Positions 1 through 7,108 of a DNA stretch of 11,566 bases are shown piece after piece. How positions within the stretch are numbered: the first letter of the stretch is position 1; every line of letters begins with the position of its first letter. The notes beneath the pieces are model-generated. The model ran no database searches, was not told the origin of the DNA, and was given only the letters and a program-made list of their open reading frames with translations. Source of the stretch: Flavobacterium sp. UBA807 (GTDB lineage: Bacteria; Bacteroidota; Bacteroidia; Flavobacteriales; Flavobacteriaceae). The position numbers and the translations under genes are program-made. Where the stretch lies: positions 1-11,566 of the forward strand of contig DBIH01000288.1 of the NCBI GenBank assembly GCA_002296885.1, given 5' to 3'.

Positions 1-638
1 ATAATGAATTTGGTTATCCTGTTATGGGAATTCCGGGAACGATTGACAATGATATTTTCGGTACAAGCCATACTTTAGGTTTTGACACCGCTTTAAACAC
101 AGTTGTCGAATGCATCGATAAAATCCGAGATACTGCCAGTTCGCATAACCGTCTTTTCCTTGTTGAAGTTATGGGGCGAGATGCCGGTCATATTGCCCTT
201 AATGCCGGAATAGGAGCAGGTGCTGAAGAGATTCTTATTCCTGAACAGGACTTAGGTTTGGAAAGATTATTGGATTCTTTAAGAAGAAGTAAAGCTTCCG
301 GTAAATCATCAAGTATTGTCGTTATTGCCGAAGGTGATAAAATTGGTAAAAGCGTATTCGAACTTAAGGATTATATTGAAGAAAACATGCCTGAGTATGA
401 TATCCGTGTTTCGGTTCTAGGACACATGCAACGCGGTGGAGCACCTTCTTGTTTCGACAGGGTATTGGCTTCGCGTCTTGGTGTGAAAGCGGTGGAATCT
501 TTAATAGAAGGAAAATCAAATTTCATGGTCGGAATGCTCAATGATAAAGTAGCATTGACACCATTGGAAAATGCCATAAAAGGACATTCAGAAATCGACA
601 GAGACTTACTAAGGGTTTCTGATATAATGTCAACATAA
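1..638 (+). CDS. pfkA: ATP-dependent 6-phosphofructokinase, 5'-truncated by window edge
   Basis: Phosphorylates fructose 6-phosphate to fructose 1,6-bisphosphate with ATP in the cytoplasm, the committed step of glycolysis. The reading frame is already open at base 3 (Asn-Glu-Phe-Gly-Tyr-Pro) before the first internal ATG at 24, so the true start lies upstream; 211 C-terminal codons are present, about two-thirds of the usual 320-330. Visible family motifs are PGTIDND, whose first Asp corresponds to catalytic Asp127 of E. coli PfkA, then EVMGRDAGH (the MGR substrate segment), and GHMQRGG near the C-terminus (fructose 6-phosphate binding His and Arg). The Gly before TIDND marks the ATP-using type; PPi-dependent enzymes usually have Lys there. 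It stops 36 bases before gapA on the same strand, so co-transcription is likely (inference). Confidence 0.97.
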   Translation, partial: NEFGYPVMGIPGTIDNDIFGTSHTLGFDTALNTVVECIDKIRDTASSHNRLFLVEVMGRDAGHIALNAGIGAGAEEILIPEQDLGLERLLDSLRRSKASGKSSSIVVIAEGDKIGKSVFELKDYIEENMPEYDIRVSVLGHMQRGGAPSCFDRVLASRLGVKAVESLIEGKSNFMVGMLNDKVALTPLENAIKGHSEIDRDLLRVSDIMST

Positions 639-662
639 CCCCCAAGTAATATTAATTAATAG

Positions 663-1682
<1,020 letters not shown>

Positions 1683-1704
1683 TAATAGAATTAAGATTTA
1701 CATA

Positions 1705-1736
1705 AATTCGTAATTCGTAATTCCTAATTCGTAATT
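1705..1736 (+). repeat. AATTCGT heptamer tandem repeat in spacer
   Basis: The 58-base spacer between gapA and the kinase gene holds four direct 7-bp units, AATTCGT, AATTCGT, AATTCCT and AATTCGT, followed by a partial AATT. The array ends 4 bases before the kinase ATG, so it occupies the place of the ribosome-binding region. I recall similar runs in intergenic spacers of Flavobacterium genomes, but could not check this. No function is assigned. Confidence 0.8.
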
Positions 1737-1740
1737 AAAT

Positions 1741-2592
1741 ATGAAATTATTAGTTGATAGTGGATCTACCAAAGCCGATTGGATTGCCATTGATGACAAC
1801 GGAAAAGTATTGTTCACTACACAAACGCTGGGTTTAAATCCGGAAGTTCTTGACAAGGCAGAAATCATCAACCGTCTTGACGATAAGTTTGATATTTCGC
1901 ACAACAAGGACAAAGCAACGCATTTATTCTTTTATGGTGCCGGTTGTGGTACCGACAGGATGAAAAACTTTTTAAGCAAAGTCTTTGAGGAATATTTTAT
2001 TCATGCAGCCGTTTCGGTTCATGAAGATACGTATGCAGCGGTTTATGCAACAACACCAAAAAATGAAGAAGCCATCGTTTGTATCCTCGGAACAGGTTCA
2101 AACTGCAGTTATTTTGACGGTAAGGTATTGCATCAAAAAGTACAGTCGCTGGGTTACATTGCCATGGATGACTGCTCCGGGAATCGTTTTGGGCGTCATT
2201 TATTAAGAGGATTTATGTTCAATAAAATGCCAAAAGAGTTAGCGCAGGAATTTGAAGAAGAATACAATGTCGACCCGGATTATATCAAGCATAATTTATA
2301 TAAAGAACCAAATCCAAATGCTTATCTGGCAACCTTTGCTAAGTTTTTGATCAAACACAAGGACACCGATTTCTGTAAAAAATACATCTATGCCGAAATG
2401 GAAGATTTTGTAGAAAACTATATAATGCAGTTTGAAAACTACAAAGAGATTCCGGTGCATTTTGTTGGATCAATAGCATTTTATTTGGTAGATGAACTGA
2501 AAGAAGTATTAAGCAAATACGAAATAAAAGTTGGTAATGTACTAAGAAGACCAATAGATGGTTTGATTGCATACCACATTTTGAACAAATAA
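1741..2592 (+). CDS. BadF/BadG/BcrA/BcrD-family sugar kinase, probable N-acetylglucosamine kinase
   Basis: Probably phosphorylates a free amino sugar, most likely N-acetylglucosamine to its 6-phosphate, using ATP in the cytoplasm. This feeds salvaged cell-wall or chitin sugar into glycolysis and wall synthesis. The 283-residue protein has the ASKHA kinase layout: phosphate-1 motif DSGSTKADW at 6-14, FYGAGCG at 64-70, Asp96 in HEDTYAA as candidate catalytic base, phosphate-2 motif LGTGSN at 116-121, DDCSGNRFGR at 143-152, and an adenosine-type motif FVGSIAF at 241-247. The same Pfam family includes ATPase activators of benzoyl-CoA and 2-hydroxyacyl-CoA dehydratases, but those carry a 4Fe-4S cysteine arrangement not evident here. 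The glycolytic neighbours also favour a kinase. Substrate is inferred. The ATG at 1741 comes straight after the heptamer repeat, and a strong terminator follows the stop. Confidence 0.85.
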   Translation: MKLLVDSGSTKADWIAIDDNGKVLFTTQTLGLNPEVLDKAEIINRLDDKFDISHNKDKATHLFFYGAGCGTDRMKNFLSKVFEEYFIHAAVSVHEDTYAAVYATTPKNEEAIVCILGTGSNCSYFDGKVLHQKVQSLGYIAMDDCSGNRFGRHLLRGFMFNKMPKELAQEFEEEYNVDPDYIKHNLYKEPNPNAYLATFAKFLIKHKDTDFCKKYIYAEMEDFVENYIMQFENYKEIPVHFVGSIAFYLVDELKEVLSKYEIKVGNVLRRPIDGLIAYHILNK

Positions 2593-2597
2593 AAATT

Positions 2598-2632
2598 AAA
2601 TCCCGAAGCTTTCGGGATTTTTTTATTTTTAC
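2598..2632 (+). terminator. Intrinsic terminator after the sugar kinase gene
   Basis: ATCCCGAA at 2600-2607 pairs perfectly with TTCGGGAT at 2611-2618 over a 3-base loop (GCT). Two further A-U pairs extend the stem to 10 bp, and a run of seven T follows from 2619. It begins 5 bases after the kinase stop codon and 15 bases separate its T-run end from the mgsA ATG. A-rich sequence on the left could let it act on the other strand as well, but no minus-strand gene needs it here. Confidence 0.9.
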
Positions 2633-2646
2633 TAAAAATAATTTAT

Positions 2647-3021
2647 ATGGAAATTGCCATCATCGCGCACGACGGAAAAAAAGCTGACATGGTTCAGTTC
2701 ATCAATAAAAATAAAGCAATACTTCAAAAAGAAAACATAAAACTAATTGCGACAGGAACAACAGGAGGAAAGGTTGAAGCTGTAGGCATTAAAGTAAAAA
2801 AAATGCTTTCCGGACCGCAGGGCGGTGATGCCCAGATTGCGGCACGCGTTGCCGAAGGGAAAACCAAAATGGTATTGTTTTTTAAAGATCCAAACTCAAG
2901 TCATCCTCATGAGCCGGATATTAATATGCTAATCAGGATTTGTGATGTGCACAATGTTCCTTTGGCTACCAATGAAGCTACTGCTCAATTATTGTTATTG
3001 GGTTTGGACGAAATGAAATAA
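2647..3021 (+). CDS. mgsA: Methylglyoxal synthase
   Basis: Converts dihydroxyacetone phosphate to methylglyoxal plus free phosphate in the cytoplasm. This opens a glycolytic bypass that recovers phosphate when sugar phosphates build up. The 124-residue protein is the compact form (E. coli MgsA has 152). Family residues are visible: AHDGKK at 7-12, TGTTGG at 36-41, SGPQGGDAQ at 55-63 with Asp61 matching catalytic Asp71 of E. coli, PHEPD at 87-91 with His88 and Asp91 matching E. coli His98 and Asp101, and LATNEATA at 106-113. Adjacency to pfkA and gapA fits its place at the triose-phosphate node. It sits just behind a strong terminator with no clear promoter of its own, so read-through or an atypical promoter must supply transcription (inference). 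It converges on the TPR gene, with 11 bases between stop codons. Confidence 0.95.
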   Translation: MEIAIIAHDGKKADMVQFINKNKAILQKENIKLIATGTTGGKVEAVGIKVKKMLSGPQGGDAQIAARVAEGKTKMVLFFKDPNSSHPHEPDINMLIRICDVHNVPLATNEATAQLLLLGLDEMK

Positions 3022-3032
3022 AAACTAAGTAG

Positions 3033-4151
3033 CTATTTTGTTGTTGCTGTTTTTTGTAGTTTATCATCCAGTATAAGGGCAATTGCTTTTTTTAAGTCTT
3101 CCAGTGAGATTGTATCGGTTTTCCAACCATAAGGATAGGTAAAATGAGCATCTTCTTTTTGCTCACAAAGAAAGTGCTTATTTCCGCCAGCCGTCTGAAT
3201 AGTTTTCTCGACAGTAAATGTACGTTCTACCTTATCTCCGGTTTTGTTTAAAAGGAAAACTTTATACGAAATGTCCAAAACGTTTTTAGGATCTTCTAAG
3301 AATTTAAAGACCGTCAGCTTTTGCTTATTCCATTCATATTCATCAATGTTAACGCTTTTAAATTTCATTTCATCTCCTTTAAGCTCATTGTTTTTATATG
3401 CAGTCTTTAATAATTCAAAAACATTTTCAGCTTTAGAATATTCTTTTGCAGCATTATAGGCTTTAATGAGTTTTGAATAAACTTTATAATCTTTAGGTCT
3501 TAATGCTATTGCTTCTTCATAAGCTAATGCCGATTTCTGATAATTTTGAGTATAAGTATATTCGAGCTGTCCAATACTTAAAAGCGTGGCAACATAGTAA
3601 TTGTTTTGATGGGGAATTTTTTCGGCAGCGATGCGATATAATTTAAGAGCTTTTTCCAAATCCTGTTTTCCATGCCAAATATAAGCCACCCAAAAGTAAG
3701 GTTCTCCGTATGTGTTTGGAAGCCTCGTAGCCTCTTCAAAATAGTCTAAAGCTTTATCTTCAAGCCCTTCGGATTGGTAAATCAATCCTTTTTGATTCAT
3801 ATATTCCTGATTAGTGGGCTCTTTTTGCAATGAAATATCAATTTCTTTTAATGCTTCATCATATTTTTTAAGGTAGGTGAGTGATACAGCTTTATAAAAA
3901 TGGCTTATACCATTGTCAAAACCTTTTTCAATTGCTTTATTATAAAATTCGACAGCCTTAGTATCATTTTCCAAATGAAAAAAAGCATTTCCAATCATAT
4001 ACAATTCTTCGCCGTTCATGGAGCCGGCTCTGTCCTCCAACTTCACAAGAGCCTCAAAGTCCTTGTTGTTGTATAGCTCGGTAATTGTATTTTGCCCATA
4101 AATGGAAGAAAAGAGCAAAAAATTGGATATCAGCGTTGTTACTTTTATCAT
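3033..4151 (-). CDS. Exported TPR-repeat protein of unknown function
   Basis: I do not recognise a specific family. The chosen ATG at 4151 gives 372 residues starting MIKVTTLISNFLLF with a signal-peptide-like segment ending near SIYGQ (cleavage about residue 20). The frame can be extended to a GTG at 4199, but that would put 16 residues ahead of the signal peptide, so the ATG is preferred. About six TPR helix pairs follow, roughly at 48-78, 83-112, 116-146, 150-180, 187-220 and 221-252, with typical Gly/Ala and Leu-Pro positions (e.g. AIALRP at 214-219). Residues about 262-372 are not TPR and look beta-rich, possibly a small partner-binding or folding domain. There is no lipoprotein Cys, so a periplasmic location is likely. 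TPR arrays bind other proteins; the partner is unknown. It lies downstream of an exported S15 hydrolase on the same strand, but with its own 228-base leader. Confidence 0.85.
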   Translation of the reverse strand: MIKVTTLISNFLLFSSIYGQNTITELYNNKDFEALVKLEDRAGSMNGEELYMIGNAFFHLENDTKAVEFYNKAIEKGFDNGISHFYKAVSLTYLKKYDEALKEIDISLQKEPTNQEYMNQKGLIYQSEGLEDKALDYFEEATRLPNTYGEPYFWVAYIWHGKQDLEKALKLYRIAAEKIPHQNNYYVATLLSIGQLEYTYTQNYQKSALAYEEAIALRPKDYKVYSKLIKAYNAAKEYSKAENVFELLKTAYKNNELKGDEMKFKSVNIDEYEWNKQKLTVFKFLEDPKNVLDISYKVFLLNKTGDKVERTFTVEKTIQTAGGNKHFLCEQKEDAHFTYPYGWKTDTISLEDLKKAIALILDDKLQKTATTK

Positions 4152-4178
4152 AATAGCTACTTTAGATTGCCAATACGT

Positions 4179-4220
4179 ACTCAGATTACCGATTGTCACA
4201 GACGGGGTAATCTGCTGAGT
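4179..4220 (-). promoter_or_regulatory. Inverted repeat in the TPR-gene leader (operator or mRNA hairpin)
   Basis: CAGATTACC at 4182-4190 is a perfect inverted match to GGTAATCTG at 4206-4214 across 15 bases. Three more pairs (ACT at 4179-4181 with AGT at 4218-4220) form if CTG at 4215-4217 bulges out. On the minus strand it lies 28-69 bases upstream of the TPR-gene ATG, just after a promoter-like box. It could be a dimeric regulator site or an RNA stem; no T-run follows, so it is not a simple terminator. Confidence 0.45.
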
Positions 4221-4252
4221 AAAGGTAAACTTTTTTATTAAACAAAACCCAA
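4220..4252 (-). promoter_or_regulatory. Candidate Bacteroidota promoter for the TPR gene
   Basis: Read on the minus strand, TACCTTTA (4227 to 4220) matches the -7 consensus TAnnTTTG at all but the last position. A TTG at 4252-4250 lies 22 bases upstream, inside the usual spacing for the -33 element. This would put the transcript start within or just before the inverted repeat and give a leader of about 60-65 bases. Such boxes occur by chance in A/T-rich DNA. Confidence 0.3.
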
Positions 4253-4379
4253 GTATCTGATTAATAATGTGATATACCCTTTTTATTGGCGAGCCTATAG
4301 AAAATCGGCATGCGGAATAGGTTAACGCTTTTTTTTAATTTCCGTACTTTAAGCATTAATCACAAATCGTAGATTGGTT

Positions 4380-6638
4380 TTACTTTGTCACAGGAATTAC
4401 GAATTTACTGCTGGTAAACCATTTTATCCTTAGTGGTTCATCAGCGTCTTTTATCGATTCATCACTGACATCTTTACCGGTACCATAATTAATCTGCCAG
4501 TCGGCAGATTTATTTACACCCAGAAGGATTACGATTCGGCTTCCTTTTTGTAACTGTCGGCATGCCATAAAATTATTTTCAAACGGAATGTTTTGCTTTT
4601 GATTCGGAATCAAAAGCTTTCTTTCATATCTATCCTTAGCCAAACTGGCGCGCTCTAAATTGTTGCTTAACGCAAAGTAAGTACCGTCAGGCTTTTTTTC
4701 GTAGAGCTGGAAAGTAATGTCCAAATCTTTTTTATTGATCTCAATATCAAAATAAGCTTTAGCATTTCCTGTGATAGCTAATGGTTCAGTAAGCGGTTCG
4801 CTTTCCAGGACCATCAGGTTCTTGTCTTCCGGAAGTGTTTTAGGTTCAATAGCAGCAAATCCACAATAGTTGTTGTCACTACTGGCCTTATAATCACTTC
4901 TATCCTTAAAATTTATTTCCTGAGGTACAAACATATCGGTATTCCCGGCAATAGTGGTTAGTTTGTTACCGTTTGAGATATAAAATGTAAGTTCATCATT
5001 ATGCATTTTTTCGAGTGACGGAGCATGTTGCCAGATGTTGGCTCCCATTAACTGATAGTTTATCTTATCTTTTAGGATTTCGGGTTTAGGTCCTCCTTTT
5101 AAGGTATAATCAAACCATTGGTAAACAATCTCCTGAATAGGAATGTTGGCTACTTCATCTATTTTATAATCATTCAGGCTTGTTTTCGGATAGCCCTGTG
5201 CCCCCGAATGATCATAAGGGCCAATAATTAAATAATAATTATCATTCTTATTCCATTTTTGATATTGCTTGTAATAATACATGGCACCCAGTTGATCATC
5301 ATCATAATATCCGGTTGTGGTTAGAATAGGAATATCAATGTTTGCAAATTCCTCCTTTTGGGGCGTCATATTCTGCCAAAAACTATCATAGGTTGGGTGC
5401 GACAGCCATCTTTGAAACAAAGTATTAGACCTGCCTTCTGTATTATCAAGTTGACGAAACGGAGTCCCCGAAGTATAATAGTCCTTAAACGTTTTGTTCC
5501 AATGGTTTTCATCTCCAAAATCTCCCATGTCGATTAGTTTATTATTGCTGACAAAATGAATCCACCGCAACATATAACTCATAAATACACCGTTGTGCAT
5601 TGGGTAATCAATACCAACTCCAACCGAAACCTGAGGCACAATGGTCTTTAATGCAGGATGTTTGTATTTAGCGGCACTCCATTGGCTAAAGCCTAAATAG
5701 CTTCCACCAAACATTCCTATTTTGCCATTACACCAGGATTGTCTGCTGATCCAGTCAATGATTTCATAGGCATCTTTGGCATCATGTTCAAAAGGTTCAA
5801 TATCATCTTTGCTTAGACGCTTACCGCGGGTATTGGCAACAATTCCCACATATCCTTTACTTGCAGCTTCTTTACAGTCAGCTTTATCAGATCCCGCATA
5901 AATGTTATATTTTAGAATAACAGGTAGTGGTGTTTCAGCATTTTTTGGTCTAACAATGGTTAAGGCAATGGTACCACCATCTTTCATTGTAAGCACTACA
6001 TTTTCATCACTAATGTATTTGGCTTCGTCGATAGCTTTAAGCATTTCTTTAGCCTTGGGAAGGGTAGAACTGAATACGATATAACTGCAATAAAAGCGGC
6101 AAAGTTTTACTGCATCATCAATACTGATTTTATCTTTACCGGCTATGTTTTTTAATTTTGTATCGAGGTCATTTTTTAGCTGCTTTAAATCTTTCTCATA
6201 ATATTGGTCAACCATCAACTTTCCTTCAGCATCAAAAGTTGGATATAGCTTTGCAAACTGTTTTTCAAATGATTCATTAATAGCTGCTTGACTTTTAGGA
6301 TTAGACATCATTGTATTGCCATACCATCTAAAAGCTATTCCCAATGCTCTTAATTTAGTACTGTCGCCATATTCTTCCTGCGCTATTTCACGCAATAGTG
6401 GAGTCAGCGATTTATAATCCTTAGCAACAAGCTTTACCCTGAACAGATTGTCTTTGTAATCAGAATTGCCAGTCTTTTTATAGAGAGGAATGATTTTTTT
6501 TGCCATTACAGGCATGTAAATCGCCAAAGATACACTGTCTTTATGCTGATTTCGGGGGAAGTCAATTTGTTGTGATTGAACAGTATTTATCATCATTACA
6601 CAGGAAATGAAGATAAATTTCATGAACGTTATTTTCAT
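4380..6638 (-). CDS. Exported CocE/NonD-family (peptidase S15-like) serine hydrolase
   Basis: An alpha/beta hydrolase of the group that includes cocaine esterase, alpha-amino-acid ester hydrolases, glutaryl acylases and X-Pro dipeptidyl peptidase. It probably cleaves acyl, ester or dipeptide bonds outside the cytoplasm. Of 752 residues, 1-24 form a signal peptide (MKITFMKFIFIS... ending VQSQQ); ATG at 6638 or 6623 would both work. Residues about 25-205 are a mostly helical extra region. The hydrolase core starts near 210. It has the typical WISRQSWCNGKIGMFGGSYLG region (297-316, nucleophile Ser313 in GGSYLG), Asp446 in TGYYDDDQ as likely acid, and His477 in GPYDHSG as likely base. Residues about 545-752 fit the C-terminal jelly-roll (PepX_C) domain. 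The substrate cannot be read from the sequence. It starts 71 bases downstream of ridA on the same strand, so it may be read from the lptD-ridA transcript. Confidence 0.9.
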   Translation of the reverse strand: MKITFMKFIFISCVMMINTVQSQQIDFPRNQHKDSVSLAIYMPVMAKKIIPLYKKTGNSDYKDNLFRVKLVAKDYKSLTPLLREIAQEEYGDSTKLRALGIAFRWYGNTMMSNPKSQAAINESFEKQFAKLYPTFDAEGKLMVDQYYEKDLKQLKNDLDTKLKNIAGKDKISIDDAVKLCRFYCSYIVFSSTLPKAKEMLKAIDEAKYISDENVVLTMKDGGTIALTIVRPKNAETPLPVILKYNIYAGSDKADCKEAASKGYVGIVANTRGKRLSKDDIEPFEHDAKDAYEIIDWISRQSWCNGKIGMFGGSYLGFSQWSAAKYKHPALKTIVPQVSVGVGIDYPMHNGVFMSYMLRWIHFVSNNKLIDMGDFGDENHWNKTFKDYYTSGTPFRQLDNTEGRSNTLFQRWLSHPTYDSFWQNMTPQKEEFANIDIPILTTTGYYDDDQLGAMYYYKQYQKWNKNDNYYLIIGPYDHSGAQGYPKTSLNDYKIDEVANIPIQEIVYQWFDYTLKGGPKPEILKDKINYQLMGANIWQHAPSLEKMHNDELTFYISNGNKLTTIAGNTDMFVPQEINFKDRSDYKASSDNNYCGFAAIEPKTLPEDKNLMVLESEPLTEPLAITGNAKAYFDIEINKKDLDITFQLYEKKPDGTYFALSNNLERASLAKDRYERKLLIPNQKQNIPFENNFMACRQLQKGSRIVILLGVNKSADWQINYGTGKDVSDESIKDADEPLRIKWFTSSKFVIPVTK

Positions 6639-6709
6639 ATCAATTTTTTTTGGATAATATTACTGAAATTAGTGCGAAAACAAAGAAGAATACTGTCGTT
6701 AACTACCGA

Positions 6710-7090
6710 TTACTTCACGGCAATCATTGAGATTTCAATGTTGACACCTTTCGGTAACCCGGCAACCTGAACCGTTTCACGGGCAGGAGCAGTTTTTTCA
6801 TCAAAATAAGTTGCGTATACACTGTTGATTCGGGTAAAATCGACCATATCCATAATAAAAATTGTTGTTTTTACTACGTTATCAAAGGACATATCAGCTG
6901 CTTCAAGAACCGCTTTCATGTTTTCCATAACCTGTCTGGTTTCGGTTTCAATATTATCCATAACCAATTCCATAGTTACAGGGTGCAATGCCACTTGTCC
7001 CGAAGTATAAAGTGTGTTACCAATCAGTACCGCTTGGCTATAAGGGCCGATTGGTGCAGGAGCCTTTTCTGTAAAGATTATTTTTTTCAT
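6710..7090 (-). CDS. ridA: RidA/YjgF/UK114-family enamine/imine deaminase
   Basis: Hydrolyses reactive enamine/imine intermediates such as 2-aminoacrylate made by PLP enzymes, releasing ammonia and protecting those enzymes; it acts in the cytoplasm as a trimer. The 126-residue length is normal. Signature features are PIGPYSQA at 13-20 with Tyr17, LYTSGQVALHP at 27-37, and the C-terminal block APARETVQVAGLP (101-113). Arg104 there corresponds to the substrate-carboxylate-binding Arg105 of E. coli RidA, and Glu119 in NIEISMIAVK corresponds to E. coli Glu120. Keeping the Arg points to a true RidA-type deaminase rather than one of the Rid groups that lack it. It begins 18 bases after the lptD stop on the same strand, so the two are probably co-transcribed. 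No functional link to LPS transport is evident, and the pairing may be only positional. Confidence 0.96.
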   Translation of the reverse strand: MKKIIFTEKAPAPIGPYSQAVLIGNTLYTSGQVALHPVTMELVMDNIETETRQVMENMKAVLEAADMSFDNVVKTTIFIMDMVDFTRINSVYATYFDEKTAPARETVQVAGLPKGVNIEISMIAVK

Positions 7091-7108
7091 GTCATGTTGA
7101 TATTGTAA

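Noticed and set aside
620..627. TATAAT-like sequence at the end of pfkA as a gapA promoter.
   Set aside because: Bacteroidota primary sigma factors do not use the E. coli -10 consensus, and no matching -33 TTG with TAnnTTTG was found.
650..661. Perfect 12-bp palindrome TATTAATTAATA between pfkA and gapA.
   Set aside because: Pure A/T self-complementary runs are common in low-GC spacers; there is no GC stem, no second copy and no adjacent promoter signal.
3022..3032. Bidirectional terminator between the converging mgsA and TPR genes.
   Set aside because: Only 11 bases separate the stops, with just a 6-bp TAGCTA palindrome nearby and no GC stem.
4152..4199. Upstream extension of the TPR protein by 16 residues to a GTG.
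   Set aside because: It would bury the signal peptide behind an N-terminal tail; the ATG at 4151 gives a normal signal peptide.
4392..4405. A 14-base exact copy (minus strand) of part of the heptamer array, AATTCGTAATTCCT.
   Set aside because: It lies inside the last codons of the hydrolase (FVIP), in frame and in a sensible position near the C-terminus, so it is more simply chance in A/T-rich coding DNA than a repeat copy.
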